Source: Desulfurobacteriaceae bacterium (lineage in GTDB: Bacteria > Aquificota > Aquificia > Desulfurobacteriales > DQVG01). From it: 6,382 bases of DNA. The notes beneath the pieces are model-generated. The model was not told where the DNA came from and searched no databases. It saw only the letters and a list, made by a program, of their open reading frames with translations. The stretch is taken from contig DQVG01000008.1 of the NCBI GenBank assembly GCA_015661865.1, positions 1-6,382 of the forward strand, in the 5' to 3' direction. Shown piece by piece: positions 1 to 6,382 of this stretch. Position numbers and translations under genes: made by a program. Positions within the stretch are counted from its first letter, which is position 1. The number at the start of each line of letters is the position of its first letter.

Positions 1-1619
1 TAAAAGAAGCCGAAAGTATAAAAGAAGAAATTCCTATCCAAGAAATAGAAAAAAGAAAAGATCTTAGAGAGCAAATTTGCTTTACTATCGACGGTGAAAC
101 TGCTAAGGATTTTGATGATGCTGTAAGTATAGAAAAGCTTCCAAACGGAAATTATCGTCTTTATGTTCATATTGCAGATGTTTCTTATTATGTAAAAGAA
201 GGATCTTTTTTAGATAAAGAAGCTTATAAAAGAGGAACTTCGGTTTATTTTCCAGATCGAGTTTTACCTATGCTTCCTGAAAAACTTTCAAATAATATAT
301 GTTCTTTAAATCCTTATGTTGATAGACTTACCTTTACTTGTGAGATGGAAATAAATAAATATGGGCATGTTATAGACTATAAAATTTATGAAAGTGTAAT
401 AAAATCTAAGGGAAGATTAACTTATACTTTTGTTCAAAAGGTTTTAGATTTTCTAGAAAGAAATAAAGTAAAAAGGGAAGATATTTACTCTTTTGTTGAA
501 AAACATAAAAAAGAATTTTTAGATTTTACATATTTTGAAGATCCTATTACAAAGGAGTTAAAACGAGTAGTTGTTTTAGAAGAAAAATATCTTCCGGAAA
601 TAATTTTAAAAATTTATGATATGTACAAATTAGCAAAGATTCTTCACAAAAAAAGATATGAAAGGGGATCTTTAGATTTTGATTTACCCGAGCCTGTTAT
701 AGTTTTAAACGAGTATGGGGAACCAACGGATATATATAAAGCTGAAAGATGGTGGTCTCACAGAATTATAGAAGAATTTATGATAGTTGCAAATGAAACT
801 GTAGCTGAATTTATGTTTTGGTCTGAATATCCTTGCGTTTACAGGGTTCACGAAGCTCCAGATAGAAAGAAGATAAAAGAATTTTTAAATTTCGTAAAAT
901 CTTTGGGATATAACGTATCTGTTCCTCAAAATGAAATTAAACCTAAGCATTTACAAAAAATTTTAGAAAAGGTTAAAGATAAACCGGAAGAAAAACTTAT
1001 AAATTACTTACTTTTAAGAACTCAGGCTCGAGCAAAGTACGCACCTGAAAATATAGGGCACTTTGGATTAGCATCCTCTTGCTACTCTCATTTTACCTCT
1101 CCTATTAGAAGGTATGCTGACCTAACCTTACACCGTCTAATAAAGAAAGCTTTAAAAGGGGAGTTTAATTCTCAAAATATTCTAGAAATAGAAGAAAGGT
1201 TAGAAATTACTTGTAAACATATTACTGAAAGATCCATCATAGCAGATGAAGCCGAAAGAGAAGTTATATTCTTAAAACAATTAGCTTATGCTAAAGCTCA
1301 TATTGGAAAGGAATTTGAAGGAATAATTACTAAAGTTAGCGATACAGGAGTTTTTGTTGAATTAGTAGATACTTTAATTCCTGGTTTTATTCATGTAAAA
1401 GATTTGAAAGATGATTATTATGTTTGTATAAAAGAACAACATATTTTACTTGGAGTTCATACAGGTAGGAAACTTCGAGTAGGAGACAGGATAATCGTAA
1501 AAATCAAAAATGTGGATCTTGAAAATAAAATGGCAGACTTTGAACTAGTAAAATTACTTGGTGAAGATCGAACTTTAAAAAGAAAGAAAAAAACTAAGAA
1601 GAAGAAAACTAAAAAGTAA
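1..1619 (+). CDS. rnr: Ribonuclease R, 3' part (5' end lies outside the window)
   Basis: RNase R is a processive 3'-to-5' exoribonuclease that degrades structured RNA and takes part in RNA quality control in the cytoplasm. The reading frame is open to the left edge (first full codon at 3), leaving 538 visible residues; family members are usually 700-800 long, so the N-terminal cold-shock-like domains are missing. The ATG at 270 is internal and is not the start, because the catalytic motif precedes it. In the visible fragment, TIDGETAKDFDDAV carries the four metal-binding aspartates of the RNB domain (D30, D36, D38, D39). Further RNB motifs are RLTYT (about 138-142), NETVAE, YRVHE and HFTSPIRRYADL (about 363-374). 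A C-terminal S1 RNA-binding domain spans about 435-516, followed by a very lysine-rich tail (about 525-538). RNase II is less likely because of the motif set and the basic tail. The glmM start is 45 bases downstream, on the same strand. Confidence 0.96.
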   Translation, partial: KEAESIKEEIPIQEIEKRKDLREQICFTIDGETAKDFDDAVSIEKLPNGNYRLYVHIADVSYYVKEGSFLDKEAYKRGTSVYFPDRVLPMLPEKLSNNICSLNPYVDRLTFTCEMEINKYGHVIDYKIYESVIKSKGRLTYTFVQKVLDFLERNKVKREDIYSFVEKHKKEFLDFTYFEDPITKELKRVVVLEEKYLPEIILKIYDMYKLAKILHKKRYERGSLDFDLPEPVIVLNEYGEPTDIYKAERWWSHRIIEEFMIVANETVAEFMFWSEYPCVYRVHEAPDRKKIKEFLNFVKSLGYNVSVPQNEIKPKHLQKILEKVKDKPEEKLINYLLLRTQARAKYAPENIGHFGLASSCYSHFTSPIRRYADLTLHRLIKKALKGEFNSQNILEIEERLEITCKHITERSIIADEAEREVIFLKQLAYAKAHIGKEFEGIITKVSDTGVFVELVDTLIPGFIHVKDLKDDYYVCIKEQHILLGVHTGRKLRVGDRIIVKIKNVDLENKMADFELVKLLGEDRTLKRKKKTKKKKTKK

Positions 1620-1664
1620 CTTTTACATCAAGCATAATATAAGTTTTGAAAAAAGAGGAAAAAG

Positions 1665-2993
1665 ATGAAATTAAAATTATTTGGAACAGATGGAATTAGG
1701 GAAATTGCGAATAAATATCCCTTAACACCTGAAATGGTTACTAGAATTGGCACAGCCGCAGCTTATTACTTGCGAGCAAAATATGATAATAAAAAACATT
1801 GGTTATGCATTTTAGGTAAAGATCCTAGAATTTCTTCCGATATGCTTGCAAATGCTTTTGTTGCTGGTATAACAAGTGTAGGAGTGGATGTTTTAGACTT
1901 AGGAATTATGCCCACGCCCAGTATTTCTTATTTTGTTGAAAAGTACAAAGCTGATCTTGGAGTTGTAATTTCTGCTTCCCATAACCCTTTTGAATACAAT
2001 GGAATTAAATTTTTTAATAAATTTGGAGAAAAATTTTCTCAAAAAGAAGAGGCTATTTTAGAAAGTATTTTATTTTCTTCTTATGAACTTGAAAAAGAAC
2101 TTGGGCTTTTTATAGGAAAAGTTTATAGGGAAGATAAAACAGAGGAGTATCTTGATTTTCTTTCCAAAGCCCTCTCTCAAGATTTATCTGGATTAAAAGT
2201 AGCTTTAGATTGTGCAAATGGGTCTACTTTCAAAGTAGCTCCTTTAGCTTTTAAAAAATTAAAAGCTTTTGTTTATAGTTACAACACAAATCCAGATGGA
2301 ATTAATATAAATGATAAATGTGGAAGCTTGTATCCTGAATTTATTAGTGAAAAAGTATTAAAAATTAGAGCAGATCTTGGGTTTGCCTTTGATGGAGATG
2401 GAGATAGAGTGGTAGTGGTAGATGAAAATGGAAAAATTTATTCTGGGGATAAAATAATTGCCCTTTTGGCAAAGCAGTTAAATGTAGATAAGGTTGTTTT
2501 AACTATTATGAGTAATTTTGGTTTAGAAAAATACTTTGAAGAAAAAAATATCAAAGTTTTTCGCTCAAAGGTGGGAGATAGAGAAGTTTACTATAAAATG
2601 AAAAAAGAAAATGCAATCTTAGGTGGAGAAGATTCCGGACATATAATACTAAGAAATTATTTAAAAACGGGAGATGGTCTTTTAACAGCTTTAATTATTT
2701 CTAAAATAGTTGTAGAAACGGGAAAAAGCTTATCTGAGCTTATTCCAAACTACAAAGAGTATTTTCAAGCAAAAGATAATATAAAAGTAAAAAATAAAAA
2801 AGACTTTGAAAATTACGAGCCTTATAAAAACTTTATAGAAAAATATAAAAATCAAGCAAGATTTGTAGTAAGATATTCAGGTACAGAACCTGTTTTAAGA
2901 ATAATGGTTGAAGCAGAAGATGAAAATTTAGCTAAAGATCTTTTAGAAAGATTAAAAAATATTTTAAAAAATTTTTTGGAAGGGGGACAGTAA
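1665..2993 (+). CDS. glmM: Phosphoglucosamine mutase
   Basis: This enzyme converts glucosamine-6-phosphate to glucosamine-1-phosphate, a cytoplasmic step towards UDP-GlcNAc for peptidoglycan and lipopolysaccharide. The 442 residues match the family's usual length of about 445. The N-terminal FGTDGIR (6-12) is typical. The phosphoserine loop SASHNP is at 103-108, with S105 as the expected catalytic serine. The metal-binding loop DGDGDR is at 243-248, with D243, D245 and D247. The sugar-binding loop GGEDSGH (320-326) and the phosphate-binding RYSGTEP (403-409) close the set. The ATG at 1665 is preceded by GAGGA at 1655-1659. Some motif positions are unusual: Glu follows GIR where Gly is common, GKDPR replaces GKDTR, and Asp sits in the GExSGH loop. 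A phosphomannomutase or phosphoglucomutase of the same superfamily is possible, but overall length and motifs favour GlmM. The gene abuts clpX. Confidence 0.9.
   Translation: MKLKLFGTDGIREIANKYPLTPEMVTRIGTAAAYYLRAKYDNKKHWLCILGKDPRISSDMLANAFVAGITSVGVDVLDLGIMPTPSISYFVEKYKADLGVVISASHNPFEYNGIKFFNKFGEKFSQKEEAILESILFSSYELEKELGLFIGKVYREDKTEEYLDFLSKALSQDLSGLKVALDCANGSTFKVAPLAFKKLKAFVYSYNTNPDGININDKCGSLYPEFISEKVLKIRADLGFAFDGDGDRVVVVDENGKIYSGDKIIALLAKQLNVDKVVLTIMSNFGLEKYFEEKNIKVFRSKVGDREVYYKMKKENAILGGEDSGHIILRNYLKTGDGLLTALIISKIVVETGKSLSELIPNYKEYFQAKDNIKVKNKKDFENYEPYKNFIEKYKNQARFVVRYSGTEPVLRIMVEAEDENLAKDLLERLKNILKNFLEGGQ
2981..2986 (+). promoter_or_regulatory. Ribosome binding site that fixes the clpX TTG start
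   Basis: AGGGGG lies within the last codons of glmM, 7 bases before the TTG at 2994. This is normal Shine-Dalgarno spacing and supports the TTG as the clpX start. It also implies that clpX is translated with glmM from a shared message. Confidence 0.7.
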
Positions 2994-4265
2994 TTGTTTG
3001 AGTTACCATTTGGAAGACCACCTAGAAAATGTGCTTTTTGTGGAAAAACAGAATTTGAAGTTGGGGCTTTAATAGGATCTCCAAAAGGAGATATATTTAT
3101 TTGTAGTGATTGTGTAAAAAAAGCTTATGAAAAGTTACCTTTATTAAAAAGTAATAATGCTGTAAATAGAAATTATTTACCTTTTACTTTAGAAACTTTA
3201 CCTAAACCTAAACAAATAAAGGAATTTTTAGATCAATATGTTGTTGGACAAGAAGAAGCAAAGAAAACTTTATCTGTTGCAGTTTATAATCATTACAAAA
3301 GAATTCTATCAAAGTTAGAAGGAAAGCTTAAAGATGATGATGTAGAAATTGAAAAAAGTAATATTTTACTTATTGGTCCTACGGGAAGTGGAAAAACCTT
3401 ACTTGCAAGAAGTTTAGCAAAATTTTTACATGTTCCATTTGCTATAGCAGATGCTACTACATTGACGGAAGCTGGTTACGTTGGGGAAGATGTAGAAAAT
3501 GTTCTTTTACGTTTAATTCAAGCTGCAGATGGAGATGTTGAAGCCGCCCAAATAGGAATAATTTACATAGATGAAATAGATAAAAAAACTAGAAAAAGTG
3601 AAAATCCTTCTATTACCCGAGATGTATCTGGGGAAGGGGTTCAACAGGCTCTTTTAAAAATTATAGAAGGTACTATAGCAAATGTGCCTCCTCAAGGAGG
3701 AAGAAAGCATCCTCATCAACAATTTATTCAAATAGATACAAAAGATATTTTATTTATATGCGGAGGAGCTTTTGTAGGACTAGAAAATATAATCAAAAAA
3801 AGATTAGGGAAAGGAAACATTGGATTTGGAGCCCAAGTTCAAAAAATAAAAGATGAAGATATATTAAAATACGTAGAACCCGAGGATCTAGTCAAATATG
3901 GTTTAATACCTGAACTTGTAGGAAGATTGCCTATTATTACAACCCTAAAAGAACTTAGCGAAGATGATTTAGTTAGAATTTTAGTAGAACCTAAAAATGC
4001 TCTTGTTAAACAATATAAAAAGCTTTTTGAGATGGAAGGTATAGAACTTGAATTTGAAGAAGAAGCTTTAAGAGAAATTGCAAAAGAAGCTATGAGAAGA
4101 AAAACGGGAGCAAGAGGTTTAAGGGCTATTTTGGAAAATATTATGAAAGATATTATGTTTGAAATTCCAGATAAAGCGGGGCAAATAGAAAAAGTAGTTA
4201 TTACTAAAGAAACTATAAAAACCGGTAAGCCTAAAATTATTGGAGCAAAAAGTCAAAAACAGTAA
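2994..4265 (+). CDS. clpX: ATP-dependent Clp protease ATP-binding subunit ClpX
   Basis: ClpX is a hexameric AAA+ unfoldase that recognises tagged proteins and threads them into ClpP. The 423 residues match the family. An N-terminal zinc-binding domain has C13, C16, C37 and C40. The AAA+ core has Walker A GPTGSGKT (128-135), the pore loop GYVG (161-164), Walker B IIYIDEID (189-196), an RKH loop (237-239), the ClpP-docking IGF loop (276-278), the arginine-finger region ending in GRLP (R311) and sensor 2 GARGLR (372-377). The start is a TTG at 2994. The glmM stop codon is directly upstream in the same frame, so no earlier start exists, and any later start would remove the zinc finger. Usually clpX follows clpP; here it sits between glmM and tpiA with no clpP in view. 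The intact IGF loop suggests a ClpP partner is encoded elsewhere. Confidence 0.97.
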   Translation: MFELPFGRPPRKCAFCGKTEFEVGALIGSPKGDIFICSDCVKKAYEKLPLLKSNNAVNRNYLPFTLETLPKPKQIKEFLDQYVVGQEEAKKTLSVAVYNHYKRILSKLEGKLKDDDVEIEKSNILLIGPTGSGKTLLARSLAKFLHVPFAIADATTLTEAGYVGEDVENVLLRLIQAADGDVEAAQIGIIYIDEIDKKTRKSENPSITRDVSGEGVQQALLKIIEGTIANVPPQGGRKHPHQQFIQIDTKDILFICGGAFVGLENIIKKRLGKGNIGFGAQVQKIKDEDILKYVEPEDLVKYGLIPELVGRLPIITTLKELSEDDLVRILVEPKNALVKQYKKLFEMEGIELEFEEEALREIAKEAMRRKTGARGLRAILENIMKDIMFEIPDKAGQIEKVVITKETIKTGKPKIIGAKSQKQ

Positions 4266-4275
4266 AAAACAAAAT

Positions 4276-4281
4276 AAGGAG
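4276..4281 (+). promoter_or_regulatory. Ribosome binding site that decides the tpiA start
   Basis: AAGGAG lies in the 25-base gap after clpX, 9 bases before the ATG at 4291. It supports that ATG over the in-frame TTG at 4240, which lies inside clpX. Confidence 0.75.
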
Positions 4282-4290
4282 AAAGTAAAA

Positions 4291-5016
4291 ATGTTTTTAG
4301 GTGGAAACTGGAAAATGAATTTAACGCCCTCGGAAAGCGAGGTTTTAGCAAAAGAGCTTTTAGATTTTTTCAGAGAACCTTTAAAAGTTAAAGTTTGTGT
4401 TTTTCCAGAGTTTACTGCCCTAGAAAGAGTTTCGAAAATTCTTAAAAGTTCTCCTATATATTTAGGAGCTCAAAATGTAGCTTATGAAGATAAAGGAGCT
4501 TTTACAGGAGAGGTATCTCCAAATTCTTTAATAGAGTTAGGAGTAGAATATGTTATTATTGGGCATTCCGAAAGAAGGCATCTTTTTAAAGAAGATAATA
4601 AGCTTTTAAATAAGAAAGTTTCAAAAGCCTTAGATAAAAATTTAAAAGTTATATATTGTGTAGGGGAAACCTTAGAAGAAAGAGAAAAGGGAGATACTTT
4701 TAAAGTTATACAAACTCAGCTGGAAGAAGGATTAAAAGATGTTCCCTTATCTTCGGAAAATTTAATTATTGCTTATGAACCTGTCTGGGCTATAGGAACT
4801 GGTAGAGCTGCTACTCCAGAAATTGCTCAAGAAGTTCATGCTTTTATAAAAAAAGTTTTAGGAAACAACTTTCTTGTTATATATGGGGGAAGCGTAAAAC
4901 CTTCAAATGCAAAAAGTTTGATAGCTCAAAAAGATATAGATGGTTTTTTAGTTGGTGGAGCTTCTTTAAAGGCAAAGGACTTTTTTGATATTTATAAAGC
5001 TATGGTAGGAGAGTAA
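4291..5016 (+). CDS. tpiA: Triosephosphate isomerase
   Basis: This enzyme interconverts dihydroxyacetone phosphate and glyceraldehyde-3-phosphate in glycolysis and gluconeogenesis, normally as a cytoplasmic dimer or tetramer of TIM barrels. With the ATG at 4291 the protein has 241 residues, close to the usual 250, and begins directly with the family's first strand, GGNWKMN (N6 and K8 in the active site). The catalytic histidine is H92 in GHSERR. The catalytic glutamate is E163 in AYEPVWAIGTG, which includes the flexible loop 6. The phosphate-binding segments YGGSV (198-202) and GFLVGGASL (218-226) are intact. An in-frame TTG at 4240 would add 17 mostly basic, unconserved residues and overlap clpX; I reject it because of the good ribosome binding site before the ATG. 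secG starts 3 bases after the stop. Confidence 0.97.
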   Translation: MFLGGNWKMNLTPSESEVLAKELLDFFREPLKVKVCVFPEFTALERVSKILKSSPIYLGAQNVAYEDKGAFTGEVSPNSLIELGVEYVIIGHSERRHLFKEDNKLLNKKVSKALDKNLKVIYCVGETLEEREKGDTFKVIQTQLEEGLKDVPLSSENLIIAYEPVWAIGTGRAATPEIAQEVHAFIKKVLGNNFLVIYGGSVKPSNAKSLIAQKDIDGFLVGGASLKAKDFFDIYKAMVGE

Positions 5017-5019
5017 GGG

Positions 5020-5253
5020 ATGTTATATAAGTTGATTTTAACTATTCACATTATTGTATGTATATTACTTATCTTGGTCGTTATTATTCAACCTGGGGAA
5101 GATAATATGAGCCTTTTTGGAGGTGCATCTACTACCTCGGTTTTTGGCACAGAAACTCAAGATGTTTTAACTAAATTTACGGCTACTTTGGGAGGATTAT
5201 TTTTAATTACATCTTTACTTTTGGCTATTTTGAAATATCAGAGTATGTTTTAA
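5020..5253 (+). CDS. secG: Protein translocase subunit SecG
   Basis: SecG is the small auxiliary subunit of the SecYEG channel in the inner membrane and assists SecA-driven export. The 77 residues show the family layout. A first membrane helix spans about 4-23 and ends in VVIIQPGED, matching the conserved Gln-containing segment. A glycine/serine/threonine-rich cytoplasmic loop (about 31-45, with FGGASTTSVFG) follows, and then a second helix at about 52-71. The ATG at 5020 has AGGAG at 5007-5011, inside the end of tpiA, so translation is probably coupled. Adjacency to tpiA is common in bacteria and supports the call. The C-terminus is short, lacking the low-complexity tail seen in many proteobacterial SecG proteins. 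Confidence 0.93.
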   Translation: MLYKLILTIHIIVCILLILVVIIQPGEDNMSLFGGASTTSVFGTETQDVLTKFTATLGGLFLITSLLLAILKYQSMF

Positions 5254-5286
5254 GGGTAAATAAAGAAAAACACATGTGAGGGAATT

Positions 5287-6003
5287 ATGAAAATTGGCCA
5301 AATAGAAATTGGAAAAAGGCCGGAAATTGTCCTTGTATTAACTTCCGAACTTAATGATATGGATAAACTTAAAGAAAATTTATCTTTTGCTAAATCTTTG
5401 AAAGTAAATTTTGTAGAGTTTAGAGTAGATTATTTAGAAAATATTTCTAAACTTTCCGAAATTTTAGATATACTAGGAGATTATAACTTCTACATTATAG
5501 GAACAATTCGACCAAAATTTGAAGGTGGTCTTTTCCCTTTTGATGAAAACCGTCTAATTTTATTTGAGCAAATTCTTGAGCATCCATCTACCTATTTAGT
5601 TGATATAGAATTTAAAAGTAAAATAGTAAAGGAAGTAATTGAACTAGCTAAAAAAATAAAAAAATATTCTATAGTTTCCTATCATGACTTTGAAAAAACT
5701 CCATCTGCTCAGGAAATTTTAAAAGTTTATGATGAAATTTATAGTTTAAATCCAAGTTTTGTAAAACTTTCTTTTAAAGCAAACTCTTTTGAAGATGTAA
5801 AGAATCTACACTTTGCAATGTCTCAAAGAGACCATTTAAAAATATATATGTCTATGGGAGAATTTGGGGCAATCTCGCGAGTAGACTCCTTTATATTTGG
5901 CTCCATATTTACCTATACTTTTACTCAAAGTCCATCTGCCCCAGGTCAACTAGATTTACTTACTTTAAAAACTATTTTGAAAATTCTATATCCTCTGTTT
6001 TAA
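5287..6003 (+). CDS. aroD: 3-dehydroquinate dehydratase, type I
   Basis: This enzyme converts 3-dehydroquinate to 3-dehydroshikimate in the shikimate pathway, through a Schiff base on a lysine (type I, syn elimination). The 238 residues fit the family's roughly 220-250. Visible motifs are VEFRVD (E44 and R46, substrate binding), GTIRPKFEGG (R75 and E79), SYHDF with general acid/base H133, FVKLSFKA with Schiff-base lysine K160, GAISRVD with R198, and SAPGQ with S217 and Q221. These correspond to E. coli E86, H143, K170, R213, S232 and Q236. All catalytic positions are present, so the enzyme should be active. The ATG at 5287 has GAGGG at 5278-5282, only 4 bases away, a rather tight spacing. The gene follows secG by 33 bases and is the last + strand gene of the run. 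Confidence 0.95.
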   Translation: MKIGQIEIGKRPEIVLVLTSELNDMDKLKENLSFAKSLKVNFVEFRVDYLENISKLSEILDILGDYNFYIIGTIRPKFEGGLFPFDENRLILFEQILEHPSTYLVDIEFKSKIVKEVIELAKKIKKYSIVSYHDFEKTPSAQEILKVYDEIYSLNPSFVKLSFKANSFEDVKNLHFAMSQRDHLKIYMSMGEFGAISRVDSFIFGSIFTYTFTQSPSAPGQLDLLTLKTILKILYPLF

Positions 6004-6007
6004 ATAC

Positions 6008-6067
6008 TTAAGTTTTAATTTTTAAGCTTTCAAGCTAAATATAAACTATTAGAAAATAAGAACTTAA
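6008..6067. repeat. Imperfect inverted repeat between aroD and era; possible weak terminator
   Basis: Arms 6008-6022 and 6053-6067 can form a 15-position stem with 13 Watson-Crick pairs, one G-U pair and one mismatch, around a 30-base loop. It lies just past the aroD stop in the gap between convergent genes, where a bidirectional terminator is expected. However, the stem is nearly all A-T, and no U-tract follows it directly on either strand (a T8 run begins 15 bases later at 6082). In sequence this AT-rich, a chance match is quite possible. Confidence 0.3.
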
Positions 6068-6091
6068 ATAAAATTACATTATTTTTTTTGA

Positions 6092-6106
6092 CTTACTCAA
6101 AGTAAG
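6092..6106. repeat. Short perfect hairpin near the era 3' end
   Basis: CTTACT (6092-6097) and AGTAAG (6101-6106) are perfectly complementary around a 3-base loop. A T8 run at 6082-6089 lies on the left, which is before the hairpin for + strand transcripts and becomes an A-run after it for - strand transcripts. Neither orientation gives the hairpin-then-U-tract order of an intrinsic terminator. It could still protect the era message 3' end, or be chance. Confidence 0.3.
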
Positions 6107-6125
6107 GTTTGCAGTTAACTTTAAC

Positions 6126-6382
6126 TTAATCTATTTGATAACCAAAGCTTTTTAAAAGTCTTCTATTATCTCTCCAACCTTCTTTCACTTTCACCCAAAG
6201 GCGTAAATATACTTTTTTTCCCAATAATTTTTCTAATTCTTGACGAGCCAAAATTCCAATTTTTTTTAACCTTTGACCACCTTTTCCTATGATTATGGGT
6301 TTATGACTTTTCTTTTCTACATAAATAGTTGCATCTATAACAAGCATATTTTTATCATAATCTCCCGGAGCTATATTTTCGA
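6126..6382 (-). CDS. era: GTPase Era, C-terminal part (5' end lies outside the window)
   Basis: Era is an essential GTPase that binds the 3' end of 16S rRNA and helps mature the 30S subunit. Only its C-terminal KH domain is visible. The frame stays open past the internal Met at 6345-6347 to the right edge, so that Met is not the start and the GTPase domain lies outside. About 85 residues can be read. They include [20 protein letters not shown], whose GxxG-type loop (IGKGG) contacts RNA, then [22 protein letters not shown] and [10 protein letters not shown], and end with FGYQID, the typical Era ending. KH domains also occur in other proteins, but this combination with the LWVKV and FGY ending is specific to Era. 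It converges with aroD across 122 bases. Confidence 0.94.
   Translation of the reverse strand, partial: ENIAPGDYDKNMLVIDATIYVEKKSHKPIIIGKGGQRLKKIGILARQELEKLLGKKVYLRLWVKVKEGWRDNRRLLKSFGYQID

Noticed and set aside
270..272. ATG as the start of the RNase R gene
   Set aside because: The frame is open upstream to the window edge and encodes the RNB catalytic aspartate motif at codons 90-119, so this Met is internal.
1575..1616. Lysine-rich low-complexity tail of RNase R as a frameshift artefact
   Set aside because: Basic tails are normal in RNase R and the frame ends in a clean stop before the glmM ribosome binding site.
1620..1664. Possible promoter before glmM (a CATAAT at 1633-1638 resembles a -10 box)
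   Set aside because: No recognisable -35 box lies at the right distance, and such AT-rich hexamers are expected by chance here.
6088..6120. TTGACT at 6088-6093 as a -35 box of a + strand promoter
   Set aside because: No good -10 box lies 16-18 bases downstream, and it would only drive antisense transcription into era.
6115..6126. Tandem TTAACT repeat at the era stop codon
   Set aside because: Only two 6-base copies in AT-rich sequence; likely chance.
6345..6347. Start codon of a 73-residue KH-domain protein on the - strand
   Set aside because: The frame continues to the right edge with Era-like residues, so this is the tail of era and not a separate small gene.
1..6382. A novel defence, mobile or biosynthetic system
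   Set aside because: Every substantial open frame is a recognisable housekeeping gene with intact motifs, and the gaps are too short to hide another system.

Overview
This window is an AT-rich (roughly 30% GC by eye), densely packed stretch of bacterial chromosome made of housekeeping genes. Six genes lie on the + strand: the 3' part of an RNase R gene (rnr), then glmM, clpX, tpiA, secG and aroD, all full length. The 3' end of era lies on the - strand at the right edge and converges with aroD. There are no RNA genes, mobile elements, CRISPR arrays or defence genes that I can support.

The + strand genes are spaced 45, 0, 25, 3 and 33 bases apart, and no strong promoter or terminator separates them. 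They probably form one operon, or part of one, that begins before the window. Their jobs differ: RNA decay and quality control (RNase R), cell-wall amino-sugar supply (GlmM), protein unfolding for ClpP (ClpX), glycolysis and gluconeogenesis (TpiA), protein export (SecG) and aromatic amino-acid biosynthesis (AroD). The tpiA-secG pair is a recurring bacterial arrangement. clpX has no clpP beside it here. Two starts needed deciding by hand: clpX begins at a TTG directly after the glmM stop, and tpiA begins at the ATG at 4291 rather than at a TTG inside clpX.

The only non-coding stretch of any size is the 122 bases between the convergent aroD and era stops (6004-6125). It is very AT-rich and holds an imperfect inverted repeat and a small hairpin. 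Neither is a textbook intrinsic terminator.

The proteins are rich in Lys, Glu and Ile, aroD is of type I, and the Era C-terminus looks, from memory, like that of Aquifex. This suggests a low-GC thermophile, perhaps Aquificota or a Thermodesulfobacterium-like lineage. That placement is an inference and was not tested by any search. I found no convincing novel system; the findings below are modest.
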